From the NCBI RefSeq assembly GCF_004005845.1, contig NZ_SADE01000001.1, positions 2,170,001 through 2,234,000 on the forward strand: a DNA stretch of 64,000 bases, given 5' to 3'. The stretch comes from Hwanghaeella grinnelliae. Lineage in GTDB: Bacteria; Pseudomonadota; Alphaproteobacteria; UBA8366; Aestuariispiraceae. The position numbers and the translations under genes are program-made. The notes under the pieces are model-generated. The model did not search any database, was not told the DNA's origin, and saw nothing but the letters and a program-made list of their open reading frames with translations. Shown in pieces: positions 8,267-17,903 of the stretch (positions are counted from its first letter, which is position 1; the number at the start of each line of letters is the position of its first letter).

Positions 8267-10309
8267 TCAGGCCTCCAGAACCAGGTTGCCCTTCGGCACC
8301 GAGACGCATACCAGGCACGACCCGGATTCCGGCGCGGATCCCGGTTCCTCGACATATTTCACATCGCCTGATTTCACCGCGGTGATGCAGGTGCCGCAGT
8401 TGCCGGCCCGGCAACCGGAATCCATGGCAATGCCTTGTGCTTCGCCGAATTCCAGAAGTGAATCGAAGGATGCGTCCCAAGCGACTTTCTTACCCGACTT
8501 GGCGAATTCCACCTCGATCGCTTCGGCCGGCGCGGCGCCTGCGTCCTCGGCCGGCTTGGGCTTGGCTTTCTTGACGCTTGCCGGTCCGAAGGCTTCGAAA
8601 TGCACGTTCGGTTCCGGAACACCCCAGGCGTCCAGGTCCTTCACCAGCGATTCCATCATCGGGGGCGGACCACAGATGTAGAAATCGTAGTTGTTGGATG
8701 GCAGGGCGCGTTTAAACAGATCGACGCTTACGCGTTCCGCATGCTGATAGTCGCGGCCTTCCTCGTCGCCTTCTTCCGGATCGCTGTAGCAAACGTGAAG
8801 ATGGATATTCTCATGATCCCGGGCCAATTGCTCGAGATGCTCCTTCATCACGTGTTCCTTGCTGTTCCGCACACCATAGAAGAAGTGCGTCTCACGCTTG
8901 GAACCGGACAGCGCGATCGAATTGACCATGCTCATCACCGGCGTCAGTCCGACACCACCGCCGATCAGAACAACCGGCGTATGCTTGGTCTGATCCATGA
9001 AGAACTTACCGGACGGCGCTTTGACGTCCAGGATGTCCCCTTCCTCCAACTGATCGTGGAAGAAGCTGGAGGACAGGCCCGACGGCAGGTCCGGACGGTC
9101 GCGCGGCGGCGGAACCTTCTTGATGCTGACCCGATAATAGTCGCGCTGCAGCGGACTGTCGGACAAGGAGTAACAGCGGATAACCGGCTTATCCTTGCCC
9201 GGAATCTTCAACTGAAACGTCAAATACTGACCCGGGTCGAACGGCGGATGTCCCTTGCCGTCATGCGGCTTCAGATAGAAGGAGCAGATACCGCCGCCTT
9301 CCGGGACCTTCCGGTCGATCCTGTATTTCCGGATCCCGTTCCAGGTCAATGTCGCACGGTCGCGTTCTGCACGCATATGCGCGCTGGACGCCTTGACCTG
9401 ATTGCGCAGCATCGCGACCTGTTGATCGTAATAAGTGCTTTCCGCGGAAGCCCGGCGCATCGAACTCCAGGTCATCGCAAAGACCTGGATCGCGACCGCC
9501 GCGAGCACCGCGCCGCCGATGAGTTGATACCCGGAGGTCCCAAGCTCACCCGCCTGCCCGAATACAATCGCGAACACGCCGACTATGATTGCGCCGCCAA
9601 ACATGACACGGCCGACCCAATTCATACCATCTCCTTCTCCGCGACGCCGCGCGGCAGCTTGTTTCGCCCTGGATGCGCCTTTCGGTTCCCCTTTCGGATC
9701 CCTTTGGGAAGCACCCGGTCGTTTCGAAGACGCGGTCCCGGCGGCAGCACCGTTACCTGTTGTCTTCTCCACCCCGGCCGTCGTCGGCTTCGCCGCAACG
9801 GCCTCAACATTCGCAGGGGCCGGTTCCACCTGCGTTTCAGGTTTCGGCGACGTAGCTTGCGCACTAGGCGAAGCAGCCCCCGAAACCTCCGGCCCAGCCT
9901 CATAGGCCAGGGTAATCAATAAGTTGCCGATCTCCAACTGATCTTCGAGGTTGAGGTCTTGAGCCTCGTTCGGACTGATCCGGGCTTCGTTGACGAAGGT
10001 CCCGTTGCTGGAGCCGACATCGGTGATCAGCAACGTGCCAGGTCGCTTCACAGAGAAAACGCAATGATCACGGGAAATAGAGAAATCTGTCAGAACATAG
10101 TCGCTGGATTTCGGGTTCCGCCCAACAGCGAAACGCCCTTTGTCCATCAGCGCGGATTCGTCGATCGAGAAACTTTGGATCTGACCCGTGCTCGTTTCAA
10201 AACTAAACGTCCACGTGCCGGGCTTGCGATTGGGCGCAGTTGTGCCCGACGCCTGTCCACCGTCCCCCGAAGCGCTTTCTGCGCCGGTACTTTCTTGCGC
10301 GTCCGTCAT
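8267..10309 (-). CDS. FHA - membrane - FAD/NAD(P)H reductase - [2Fe-2S] ferredoxin fusion
   Basis: The product is 680 aa. An FHA domain (about 35-130) shows the GR, SRDHC and GSSNGT motifs for phosphothreonine binding. A low-complexity Pro/Ala/Lys linker follows, then one or two membrane helices (about 232-290). A ferredoxin-reductase unit contains the flavin motif RCYSLSDSP, the nucleotide motif GGGVGLTPVMS and FYICGPPPMM. The C terminus is a plant-type ferredoxin with C633, C638, C641 and C665 or C668. It probably oxidises NADH or NADPH on the cytoplasmic face of the membrane and passes electrons to the polyferredoxin encoded 85 bases downstream. It is the first gene of the redox operon. 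Confidence 0.85.
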   Translation of the reverse strand: MTDAQESTGAESASGDGGQASGTTAPNRKPGTWTFSFETSTGQIQSFSIDESALMDKGRFAVGRNPKSSDYVLTDFSISRDHCVFSVKRPGTLLITDVGSSNGTFVNEARISPNEAQDLNLEDQLEIGNLLITLAYEAGPEVSGAASPSAQATSPKPETQVEPAPANVEAVAAKPTTAGVEKTTGNGAAAGTASSKRPGASQRDPKGEPKGASRAKQAAARRRGEGDGMNWVGRVMFGGAIIVGVFAIVFGQAGELGTSGYQLIGGAVLAAVAIQVFAMTWSSMRRASAESTYYDQQVAMLRNQVKASSAHMRAERDRATLTWNGIRKYRIDRKVPEGGGICSFYLKPHDGKGHPPFDPGQYLTFQLKIPGKDKPVIRCYSLSDSPLQRDYYRVSIKKVPPPRDRPDLPSGLSSSFFHDQLEEGDILDVKAPSGKFFMDQTKHTPVVLIGGGVGLTPVMSMVNSIALSGSKRETHFFYGVRNSKEHVMKEHLEQLARDHENIHLHVCYSDPEEGDEEGRDYQHAERVSVDLFKRALPSNNYDFYICGPPPMMESLVKDLDAWGVPEPNVHFEAFGPASVKKAKPKPAEDAGAAPAEAIEVEFAKSGKKVAWDASFDSLLEFGEAQGIAMDSGCRAGNCGTCITAVKSGDVKYVEEPGSAPESGSCLVCVSVPKGNLVLEA

Positions 10310-10729
10310 GGATTTCCCGGTCGATGAACCGTTACTTCCCTTAAGATTTCACCGCGCCCGCACCATGTGATCGCACGCAGTACAAACGTCCGGGTCAATA
10401 CGGTTCGTTTCATGCGGTACCACAGTCCCCAAAGCGCAGGTTAACCTTGTTCACTAGAGTGTGTAAACAGGTGATCGGGGTTAGAACGACTGTCCAATAG
10501 GACGATATCGCCATTTGGCACATGCTAAGTGAATAATAAATTAATATGTCCGGAAAAATTCGCTATTTCAAAGCGCTGCGACCATCCCGACGTTGAAATC
10601 AACGATTGGGGACAGGGCTAGATTCGCCGGCGTCGACGTGTCCGCGTCGGACAGCCGGCCCCTTCCTCATTGCCGGCGCGCTGGCGGGGCAACGAACAGA
10701 AACTTCGGTGGGAATACGCTTTTCGGTCG
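10310..10729. other. Intergenic region upstream of redox operon
   Basis: These 420 bases lie between the FHA-reductase start and the end of the Ugp-type operon. The stretch about 10500-10570 is AT-rich and may hold the redox operon's promoter, but no pair of boxes is convincing. A short inverted repeat, CGTTGA-AA-TCAACG (10591-10604), and the hairpin annotated at 10626 are the only structures I see. There is no gene. Confidence 0.5.
10626..10659 (-). terminator. Hairpin downstream of ugpC-like gene
   Basis: TGTCCG-CGT-CGGACA is flanked by GCCGG/CCGGC, giving a two-part stem about 70 bases past the ATPase stop. No U-run follows on the minus strand, so it may be an RNA 3'-end stabiliser or a Rho-linked end rather than an intrinsic terminator. 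Confidence 0.4.
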
Positions 10730-11785
10730 TTAGTCCAACCGCAGGGTGGTTGCCGGATCGAAAAGGTGGATATCCTCCGCCGGAACGGAGAACTGCACGG
10801 AATGCGTTCCCTGCTCCGTCGTATGCACCCCCTGCAAGCTGGCGGTGAAAAGTTCCGCGCCGTTCTTTAGTTTGCCATGCAGCAGCGTCGTCGCGCCAAG
10901 CGGCTCGGTCAGTGTCACGTCCAACGCCAAAGGCCCATTGGGATCGACATGGACATGTTCCGGGCGAATTCCGACAGTGACCGGGCCGGAATGCCGGCTG
11001 CGGCACGGCAAAACAGCGCCGCCCGGCAGGGTTACCATGCCGTCCGCGGCCGTCCCCTGCACCGTGTTCATCGACGGGCTGCCGATGAATTGCGCCGCGA
11101 AAAGCGTACGCGGCCGCTCATAGACCTCAAGCGGCGTGCCGATCTGCTCAGCCACCCCGCCATTCATCACGATCATCCTGTTCGCCATGGTCATGGCTTC
11201 GACCTGATCATGGGTCACATAAAGCGAGGTGATGCCGAGTTTGGACTGCAATTCGCGGATTTCGAGCCGCATTTGCACCCGCAGCTTGGCATCCAAATTC
11301 GAAAGCGGTTCGTCGAACAGGAAGACAGCCGGCTGACGCACGATCGCGCGGCCCATGGCGACGCGTTGACGTTGACCACCTGACAATTCCCGCGGCTTGC
11401 GGTCCAGGTAAGGTTCCAATTGTAGAAGTTTTGCCGCTTCGGCCACCTTGCGCTCGATCTCCGGCTTCGGAATGCGGGCGATTTTCAGGCCATAGGCCAT
11501 GTTCTGGCGCACCGACATATGGGGGTAGAGCGCATAGTTCTGGAACACCATGGCGATATCCCGGTCCATCGGTTCCTTCTCATTCACCCGCAGGCCGTTG
11601 ATCTGGATCTCCCCTTCCGAGATCGTTTCCAGGCCGGCCACCATTCGCAGCAGCGTCGACTTCCCGCAGCCTGACGGCCCGACGATGACGATGAACTCGC
11701 CATCGGCGATTTCCATATCGATGCCGTGGATGACATCCACCGTTCCGAAGCGTTTCTTGACGCCCTTCAGCGCAACCGTTGCCAT
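10730..11785 (-). CDS. ugpC: ABC transporter ATPase, UgpC type
   Basis: The product is 351 aa, normal for the MalK/UgpC family. Walker A is GPSGCGKST (about 37-45), the signature LSGGQRQRVAMGRAI, Walker B VFLFDEPLSNLD and the switch histidine in YVTHDQ. A C-terminal regulatory TOBE region follows (about 240-350). It energises the importer formed by the adjacent permease genes, probably for sn-glycerol-3-phosphate or a related phosphodiester. It starts one base after the ugpE-like stop. The family also includes other carbohydrate importers, so the substrate is inferred from the UgpB-like binding protein. Confidence 0.88.
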   Translation of the reverse strand: MATVALKGVKKRFGTVDVIHGIDMEIADGEFIVIVGPSGCGKSTLLRMVAGLETISEGEIQINGLRVNEKEPMDRDIAMVFQNYALYPHMSVRQNMAYGLKIARIPKPEIERKVAEAAKLLQLEPYLDRKPRELSGGQRQRVAMGRAIVRQPAVFLFDEPLSNLDAKLRVQMRLEIRELQSKLGITSLYVTHDQVEAMTMANRMIVMNGGVAEQIGTPLEVYERPRTLFAAQFIGSPSMNTVQGTAADGMVTLPGGAVLPCRSRHSGPVTVGIRPEHVHVDPNGPLALDVTLTEPLGATTLLHGKLKNGAELFTASLQGVHTTEQGTHSVQFSVPAEDIHLFDPATTLRLD

Positions 11786-11786
11786 A

Positions 11787-12671
11787 TTATTTCTCGCTAT
11801 CCACCAAACCGCGGATGAAAAGTTTCTGCATGGAGACCACGACGATCACCGGTGGGATCATCGCCAGGATCGACGTCGCCATGATCACGGGCCAATCCGC
11901 CGTGTCGTCGCCCGACGGGAACATCTGCTTGATGCCCATGACGATGGTGTTCATTTCCGGCTCGGTGGTGATGAGCAGCGGCCAAAGATACTGGTTCCAG
12001 CCATAAATGAAGAGAATGACGAAAAGCGCCGCGATGTTCGTGCGGCTCATCGGCAAGACGATATCGACAAAGAACCGCATCGGCCTGGCGCCGTCGACCC
12101 GCGCCGCCTCGGCCAGTTCGTCAGGGATGGTCAGGAAGAACTGGCGAAACAGGAAGGTCGCCGTCGCCGAAGCGATCAGCGGAAAGATCAGCCCGGCATA
12201 GGAATTAAGCAGCCCGAAACCAGCGACCACTTCATAGGTCGGCACGATCCTGACCTCTACCGGCAGCATCAAGGTGATAAAGATCATCCAGAAGAAGGTC
12301 GTGCGGCCCGGAAACCGGAAATAAACGATCGCGAAGGCCGACAGCAGCGATATGGCGATCTTGCCCAAAGCAATTCCCAGGGCCATCACCAGCGAGTTCA
12401 GCAGCATCGTCGCGACCGGTATATTGACGCCCGCGAACAGCGCCCGTGTGTAGTTTTCCACGAAATGTCCGCCCGGCAGCAGCGGCATCGGCGGCGAGAC
12501 GATTTCAGGCTGGGTCACCGTCGATGCGACGAAGGCGAGCCAGATCGGGAAGAAAACGACCAGCACCCCCAGGATCATCAGAGCGTGGGTCATCCACAAC
12601 GCGCTGCCGCGTTTCTCGACCATGCCGGCCGCGGGCAATTTGCCCTGCGTTTTACGTTCGGGTGCGGCCAT
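11787..12671 (-). CDS. ugpE: ABC transporter permease, UgpE type
   Basis: The product is 294 aa with six predicted helices and the inner-membrane permease EAA loop ([17 protein letters not shown], about 200) that contacts the ATPase. The start ATG overlaps the upstream permease stop as TGATG, so translation is coupled. It forms the channel with the UgpA-like subunit. Confidence 0.87.
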   Translation of the reverse strand: MAAPERKTQGKLPAAGMVEKRGSALWMTHALMILGVLVVFFPIWLAFVASTVTQPEIVSPPMPLLPGGHFVENYTRALFAGVNIPVATMLLNSLVMALGIALGKIAISLLSAFAIVYFRFPGRTTFFWMIFITLMLPVEVRIVPTYEVVAGFGLLNSYAGLIFPLIASATATFLFRQFFLTIPDELAEAARVDGARPMRFFVDIVLPMSRTNIAALFVILFIYGWNQYLWPLLITTEPEMNTIVMGIKQMFPSGDDTADWPVIMATSILAMIPPVIVVVSMQKLFIRGLVDSEK

Positions 12672-13552
12672 CAGTAGTGCACCTTCTTTTCGACGTAGCG
12701 GAACTGAACCACGGTCAAGGCGCCGACCACGACCAGCAGAATCACCGACTGCGCGGCGGAGGACCCGAGGTCCTGGCCGACGAAGCCGTCAGCGAAGACT
12801 TTGTAGACCAGAATGGTGGTTGCCTGTTGCGGACCGCCGGACGTGATGGTGTGGATGACCCCAAAGGTCTCGAAGAATGCATAGACGACATTCACGACCA
12901 GCAGGAAGAAGGTCGTCGGCGACAGCAAGGGCAGCACGATGGTGAAGAATCGCGTCCAAAAACGGGCGCCGTCGATTGCCGCCGCTTCGATCACCGAGCG
13001 CGGAACGCTCTGCAGTGCGGCAAAGAAGAACAGAAAGTTATAGCTGATGCGGCCCCAGGCGGAGGCAACGACGACAAGGCCCATCGCCTCCCCGTCGTTC
13101 AGCACGTGATTCCAGTCATAGCCCAGCTGGCCGAGATACCAAGACACCACGCCGACGCGCGTATTGAACATGAACAGCCACAGCACCCCCGCCACCGCGG
13201 GCGCAACCGCATAGGGCCAGATCAACAGGGTCCGATACGTCCCTGCCCCCTTGACCAATCTGTCCGCCATCACGGCGAGAAAAAGCGCCGGCACCATCGA
13301 CACCAGGGTCACCAGGGTCGAGAAGATCGCCGTCGTCAGGAAGGAGGCGCGGTAATACTTGTCGCTGAGCAGGTATTCGAAATTTCCCAGGCCGACGAAT
13401 TGAGACGACAGGCCGAAGGGATCGGGGATGAACAGGGACTGCCAAATCGCCTGTCCCGCCGGATAGAAGAAGAAAACACCGGAAATGAGAATCTGGGGAA
13501 ACACCAGGGCCAGCGGCAGCAGCCATCCCTTGAATGTAACGCGTTTTTCCAT
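12671..13552 (-). CDS. ugpA: ABC transporter permease, UgpA type
   Basis: The product is 293 aa, the usual UgpA length, when the ATG at 13552 is used; the open frame runs back to 13846 but that part is basic and not protein-like. Six helices are predicted, and the EAA loop reads [17 protein letters not shown]. It pairs with UgpE in the inner membrane. Only a weak GGGG precedes the start. A strong hairpin lies between this gene and the binding-protein gene. Confidence 0.86.
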   Translation of the reverse strand: MEKRVTFKGWLLPLALVFPQILISGVFFFYPAGQAIWQSLFIPDPFGLSSQFVGLGNFEYLLSDKYYRASFLTTAIFSTLVTLVSMVPALFLAVMADRLVKGAGTYRTLLIWPYAVAPAVAGVLWLFMFNTRVGVVSWYLGQLGYDWNHVLNDGEAMGLVVVASAWGRISYNFLFFFAALQSVPRSVIEAAAIDGARFWTRFFTIVLPLLSPTTFFLLVVNVVYAFFETFGVIHTITSGGPQQATTILVYKVFADGFVGQDLGSSAAQSVILLVVVGALTVVQFRYVEKKVHY

Positions 13553-13622
13553 GACCCCAATCCAAGACCTAAAATCAACATGGCCGCCTGTGGACCGGCC
13601 CAGTTCACGAAGGCCGGATGCG

Positions 13623-13656
13623 ACGGCCGGCGGCGTATGACGCCGCCGCCGGCCGT
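13623..13656 (-). promoter_or_regulatory. Strong intercistronic hairpin between ugpB and ugpA
   Basis: Nearly perfect GC-only arms, ACGGCCGGCGGCG and CGCCGCCGCCGGCCGT, surround a short TATGA loop. It sits 45 bases after the binding-protein stop, with no T-run. Such hairpins often protect the 3' end of binding-protein mRNA or partly terminate transcription, giving more binding protein than permease. That role is inferred. Confidence 0.7.
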
Positions 13657-13700
13657 GCCAACACGAAGACCCGCGACGGCGGGTCCGTATTCCCGTTACT

Positions 13701-15014
13701 TTACCGGTTGGCCTGCTCAAATCGGCGGAGCAAGACGTTGCCGCGTTCGACGGCGCTGTCCATGGCTTCCTGTGCCGTTTTGTCACCGGACCAAACCGCT
13801 TCCAATTCTTCGTCGATGATACCACGGATCTGATCGAAGGAACCAAGGCGAAGACCCTTGGAATTGGCGGTCGGCTGATTGGCAGTCATCTGGATCACCG
13901 CAACGTCGGTGCCCGGATTTTCCTTGTAGAAACCGTCGGCCTTGGTCTTTTCACCGGCCGCAATCGTGATCGGAAGATAGCCCGTATCCTGATGCCATTT
14001 GGCCTGGATGTCGGTCGAGGACAGGAAGTTCAGGAACGCCGCGACGCCCTTGTATTCCTCGTCCGTATGGCCGGTCATGACCCAAAGCGACGCGCCGCCG
14101 ATGATGGTGTTCTGCGGTGCGCCGTCGACGCCTTCCCAATAGGGCAGTGGGCGAACGGCGAAGTCGAACTGCGCTTCCTTTTTGATGCCCGCATAGCCGG
14201 CGGAGCTTTCGGTGAACAGCGCGCATTCGCCGCTGCGGAAATTGGCGCCGCCTTCGTTCCGACGACCGGCATAGAAGAACTTACCGTCCTTCGCCCAATC
14301 GCCCATGGTCTGGATGTGCTTGACCTGAACCGGGCCGTTGAAGGCCAATTCCGTGTCGAGGCCGGCAAAGCCGTTATCCTTCGTCGCGAAAGGTACGTTG
14401 TGATAGGCGCTGAGGTTCTCGAGATGGATCCAGCTTTGCCACGCGGTGGTCAGCGGGCAGGAATGGCCGGAAGCCTTCAACGTGTCGAGCACGTCACCGA
14501 CCTTCTGCCACGTGGACAGGTCGACATTCGGATCAATACCGGCCGCCTTAAGGGCGTCCTTGTTGACCCACAAGACCGGCGTGGAGGAATTGAACGGCAG
14601 GGACAGCATTTCCCCGTCCGTCGTCGTGTAATAACCCTTCACCGCGCCGATATAGGCATCCTGGTCGAACTCGGCGCCAGCATCGGCCATCACTTCGTAT
14701 ACCGGCTTGATGGCGCCCTTGGCGCCCATCATGGTCGCAGTGCCGACTTCGAAGACCATCAGGATATGAGGCTGTTCCTGGGCGCGGAAAGCGGCGATGC
14801 CGGCATTCAGCGTTTCGGAATAGTTCCCCTTGTGGGACCCGACGACCTTGTAGTCGCTCTGGCTAGAGTTGAAGGTTTCAATCTGCTCCGCCACCAGCTC
14901 GCCCAAGCGGCCGGTGAACGCATGCCAAAATTGTACTTCGGTTTGGGCCATCGCACTGAACGGCGACGCCAACAGGGACCCGGCGACCAAAGCGCCGATT
15001 GCAGAAAATCTCAT
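13701..15014 (-). CDS. ugpB: Periplasmic solute-binding protein, UgpB type
   Basis: The product is 437 aa. A signal peptide ends at SAMA (about residue 23), and GGGAGG lies 4-5 bases before the ATG. The mature part follows the family-1 binding-protein pattern (EVQFWHAF..., [45 protein letters not shown]), which matches UgpB well. It captures the substrate in the periplasm and delivers it to the UgpAE channel. First gene of the ugpBAEC unit, divergent from a LysR gene. Glycerol-3-phosphate is the expected but unproven ligand. Confidence 0.88.
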   Translation of the reverse strand: MRFSAIGALVAGSLLASPFSAMAQTEVQFWHAFTGRLGELVAEQIETFNSSQSDYKVVGSHKGNYSETLNAGIAAFRAQEQPHILMVFEVGTATMMGAKGAIKPVYEVMADAGAEFDQDAYIGAVKGYYTTTDGEMLSLPFNSSTPVLWVNKDALKAAGIDPNVDLSTWQKVGDVLDTLKASGHSCPLTTAWQSWIHLENLSAYHNVPFATKDNGFAGLDTELAFNGPVQVKHIQTMGDWAKDGKFFYAGRRNEGGANFRSGECALFTESSAGYAGIKKEAQFDFAVRPLPYWEGVDGAPQNTIIGGASLWVMTGHTDEEYKGVAAFLNFLSSTDIQAKWHQDTGYLPITIAAGEKTKADGFYKENPGTDVAVIQMTANQPTANSKGLRLGSFDQIRGIIDEELEAVWSGDKTAQEAMDSAVERGNVLLRRFEQANR

Positions 15015-15094
15015 ATATACCTCCCAATGGGCAAACCAACCCCGCCGAATGACGGGCGCGTGCCTCCGCTTATCTAAAAAATGCTACAGATCGA

Positions 15095-15133
15095 TTACAT
15101 AATGAACAACGATTTATGTAAGCATTTACATAA
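15095..15133. promoter_or_regulatory. Three TTACATAA half-sites in the ugpB/lysR intergenic region
   Basis: TTACATAA occurs at 15095-15102 and 15126-15133, and its exact reverse, TTATGTAA, at 15114-15121. The first two form an inverted pair 11 bases apart; the third is a direct repeat of the first. The cluster lies between the divergent ugpB-like gene and the LysR gene and is a good candidate operator for that regulator. Confidence 0.55.
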
Positions 15134-15195
15134 CATCGCATTATAGTTATGCAGATTTGAACGCCCTACCCCAAAACCACCGGAGTAAGAACATC

Positions 15196-16089
15196 ATGCG
15201 GCTTCGGATGCGGCAGTTGGAAGCATTGATGGCGGTCGCCGAGACCGGGTCGATGACCCGCGCGGCCGAGGATTTGGGCATTTCCCAACCCGCCGTCAGC
15301 CGGTTGCTGTCGGACCTCTCTACGCAAATCGGCTTTCAGCTTTTCCAGCGGCGCGACGGTGTCCTCACCCCGACACAGGAGGCGCGGTTCCTACTGCCCG
15401 ACATTCAACGGGTGCTGGAGCGCTTGGATCATATTGGGGAACTCAGCCGCAACCTGACGGAACGCAAGGCCGGGCATCTGAAGGTCGCCTGCTTGCCGGG
15501 CTTCGCCACCAGCCACCTGCCCGATGTGCTGTCCGCCTTCCTGGAGGAACGGCCGGGCGTCACCGTTACGATCGAACCGGACCGTCCGGAACGGATCATG
15601 GAATGGATGCTGAACGAGCAATACGACCTGGGCATCACCGACGGGTTCGAAGGCCATCCCGCGGTGCAGAGTGAGACGATCGACCTGCGCACCGTCTGCA
15701 TCTTTCCTGAAGGGCATCGCTTCGCCGACATGAAGGTCGTCCGCGCGACCGATCTGGTGGAAGAGAAGATCATTCATACACGGCGCGACAGCCCGTTCTA
15801 CCGTGCGTTCCAGGAGGCGATTCAGTCGCGCGGCGTCGCGATCAACTCCCTGGTCGAAATCCGTCAGTTCACCGCCGCCTGCGAATTGGTGTCGCGCGGC
15901 CTGGGCGTTTCGGTGATCAGCGAGTTGGACGCGGAAGGCTATCGCAACCGCGGTGTCCGGTTCCGCCCCTTCGAACCGCGCATTCCTCACCGCCTGGCCA
16001 TCGTCCGGCCGACGCATAAGGACCCGTCACTGGTGATGATGGAATTCATGGACATGTTCCGCGAAAGCCTGGCTCGATACCGGCTTTAG
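15196..16089 (+). CDS. LysR-family regulator divergent from ugp operon
   Basis: The product is 297 aa. I prefer the ATG at 15196, with GGAG about 10 bases upstream, over a TTG at 15157. The N-terminal helix-turn-helix reads SMTRAAEDLGISQPAVSRLLSDL. A two-lobed effector domain fills residues 90-295. It probably controls the divergent Ugp-type importer through the TTACATAA sites; its effector is unknown. Confidence 0.82.
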   Translation: MRLRMRQLEALMAVAETGSMTRAAEDLGISQPAVSRLLSDLSTQIGFQLFQRRDGVLTPTQEARFLLPDIQRVLERLDHIGELSRNLTERKAGHLKVACLPGFATSHLPDVLSAFLEERPGVTVTIEPDRPERIMEWMLNEQYDLGITDGFEGHPAVQSETIDLRTVCIFPEGHRFADMKVVRATDLVEEKIIHTRRDSPFYRAFQEAIQSRGVAINSLVEIRQFTAACELVSRGLGVSVISELDAEGYRNRGVRFRPFEPRIPHRLAIVRPTHKDPSLVMMEFMDMFRESLARYRL

Positions 16090-16103
16090 CTTTTCCGCGC
16101 CAA

Positions 16104-16994
16104 TCAATCCCAGGACGCGATCAACTCCGACGCTTCCGCTTCGAAGGCCTTGGTGACATCGCGCAAGCCTTGCAGACCCAGAACCAGAAGGTCCTTGTTG
16201 GCGGGACTGTTGCCATAGACAAGACAGCCCATGCGCTCGAAGACCGGTGCGCCCTTGACCGGATGAAGCAGACCACTGCGGATATGCTGCATCACCATTC
16301 TGACAGGCAGATAGGCACTGCCGCCGAATTCCAGGATATAGCGAACGGCGATCATCCCAAGCCCCGCCGTCAGTTCCGGGGTAAGGTCGGGGAAAGCGGC
16401 GTCATGATCCTGTTTGAACGGCTCGCCCCAGTCGATCTTCACATAGCCCTTGCGCCAATCCGGGTCATCCACCCGGCATCGTCCCTGCGAGGTGAGAAGG
16501 AAAAGCCGGTCGCTCATGAATTCCTCGATCGTGAGGCCCGGTGCTTTCTGCGGTTCATACATCAGCCCGACATCGAGGACACCGTCGCGAAGATGCGCCA
16601 TCAGGCCCGGCGAGAAATCGGCCTCCACATGAACGGCGACATCCGGCGCCCTGTCCCGCATCCAACTGACCCACTGAATTTCAAGCTGATCCCACAGGCT
16701 GATCGCCACGCCCAGGCTGATCGAGTCCCGGTATTGCTCGGCCAGGGCCACATCCTGCCGGGCGCGCTGCCACAGCCGGCTCAAACTGGTGGCGTGACGC
16801 AGCAATCGTTCGCCGCTGGGCGTCAACACCGCCCCGGTATGGCCGCGGGTGAACAACTTTCGGCCCAACTCATCCTCCAACGTCCGGATCCGGGCGCTGA
16901 CGGATGATTGGCTCACATTCAGGTTTTCCGCCGTTTTGTGAAAGTTGCCCGTGGAGACGACGTCCAGAAACGTCCTGATCTGATCTATATGCAT
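16104..16994 (-). CDS. LysR-family regulator, last gene of polyamine-type operon
   Basis: The product is 296 aa with the helix-turn-helix NFHKTAENLNVSQSSVSARI near residues 17-36 and a C-terminal effector-binding domain. It converges on the preceding LysR gene with 14 bases between the stops. It follows the permease gene at 17037 by 42 bases on the same strand, so it may be cotranscribed and autoregulate the importer operon. Confidence 0.8.
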   Translation of the reverse strand: MHIDQIRTFLDVVSTGNFHKTAENLNVSQSSVSARIRTLEDELGRKLFTRGHTGAVLTPSGERLLRHATSLSRLWQRARQDVALAEQYRDSISLGVAISLWDQLEIQWVSWMRDRAPDVAVHVEADFSPGLMAHLRDGVLDVGLMYEPQKAPGLTIEEFMSDRLFLLTSQGRCRVDDPDWRKGYVKIDWGEPFKQDHDAAFPDLTPELTAGLGMIAVRYILEFGGSAYLPVRMVMQHIRSGLLHPVKGAPVFERMGCLVYGNSPANKDLLVLGLQGLRDVTKAFEAEASELIASWD

Positions 16995-17036
16995 AACGTC
17001 CCCGGCCCTGCCCGCACGGGGCGGGCCCGTGCAGTC

Positions 17037-17900
17037 CTATTCCTCGGTTTTACGGCGGTTCACTAAAACGCTGAGCAAGGCCAGCACCCCGGACCCGACC
17101 ATCAAGAAGAAGGATACGGCGTTCAGCACAGGCGTCGACCCAACCTTCACCATGCGATCGTACATCGTGATCGTCAGCGGTGCATCCGGTCCGACCAGCA
17201 TCAAGGTCGTATTGAAGTTCTCGAACGACACCAGGAAGGCGACCACGAAGGCGGAAAACATCGCCGGCGCCAGGAAGGGCAGCGTGATCGTGGACAAGAC
17301 CCGGAACCGTGTCGCCCCCAGATTCAGGGCGGCGTCTTCCAGCGTGGTGTCGAACTTTCGAAGCCGCGCGGCGATCACCAGCGAGGTGATGGTGGTGAGG
17401 AACGAGAATTGGCCAAGGATCACCAGCGGAATTCCGGGACGCAGCATGCCCAGTTCTATCCCGATCGCGTCATCCGCCCCATTCGCGATCATGCTGGCGA
17501 AAACCAGGATCGAAATGCCCAGGATCACGCCCGGGATCACCAAGGGCACAATCATCAGGATGTAGAAGAAGCCCTTGAACGGGAACTGTTTGCGTTCGAA
17601 CAGAAAGGCGTTGCAGGTTCCGACCGCGACCGCCATGGCGGAAACGATCACCCCGATATACAAGGAATTACCGATCCCGCGCAGTAACCGGCTGTCGTGG
17701 AACATTCCGATCTTGGGGCTCTCGGTACCGAAGAACCATTTCAGCGTGAAGCCGTTCCAGGGCAAGGCCGGAAAATTGGAATCGTTGAAGGCGAACACGC
17801 CGGCGACGATCAGCGGCGCGGCCAGATACAGGAAGAACAGCAGCATATAGCCGCCATACACACCGCGCAGAAAACCGGAATTTGGAGCAGCAACGTTCAC
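17037..17900 (-). CDS. ABC transporter permease, PotC type
   Basis: The product is 287 aa with six predicted helices and a permease motif (LEDAALNLGATRFRVLSTI, about 190-208) typical of spermidine/putrescine-type inner-membrane subunits. It starts three bases after the stop of the partner permease. Substrate is unresolved: this family also imports opines, amino-sugar compounds and other small cations. Confidence 0.83.
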   Translation of the reverse strand: MNVAAPNSGFLRGVYGGYMLLFFLYLAAPLIVAGVFAFNDSNFPALPWNGFTLKWFFGTESPKIGMFHDSRLLRGIGNSLYIGVIVSAMAVAVGTCNAFLFERKQFPFKGFFYILMIVPLVIPGVILGISILVFASMIANGADDAIGIELGMLRPGIPLVILGQFSFLTTITSLVIAARLRKFDTTLEDAALNLGATRFRVLSTITLPFLAPAMFSAFVVAFLVSFENFNTTLMLVGPDAPLTITMYDRMVKVGSTPVLNAVSFFLMVGSGVLALLSVLVNRRKTEE

Positions 17901-17903
17901 GGT

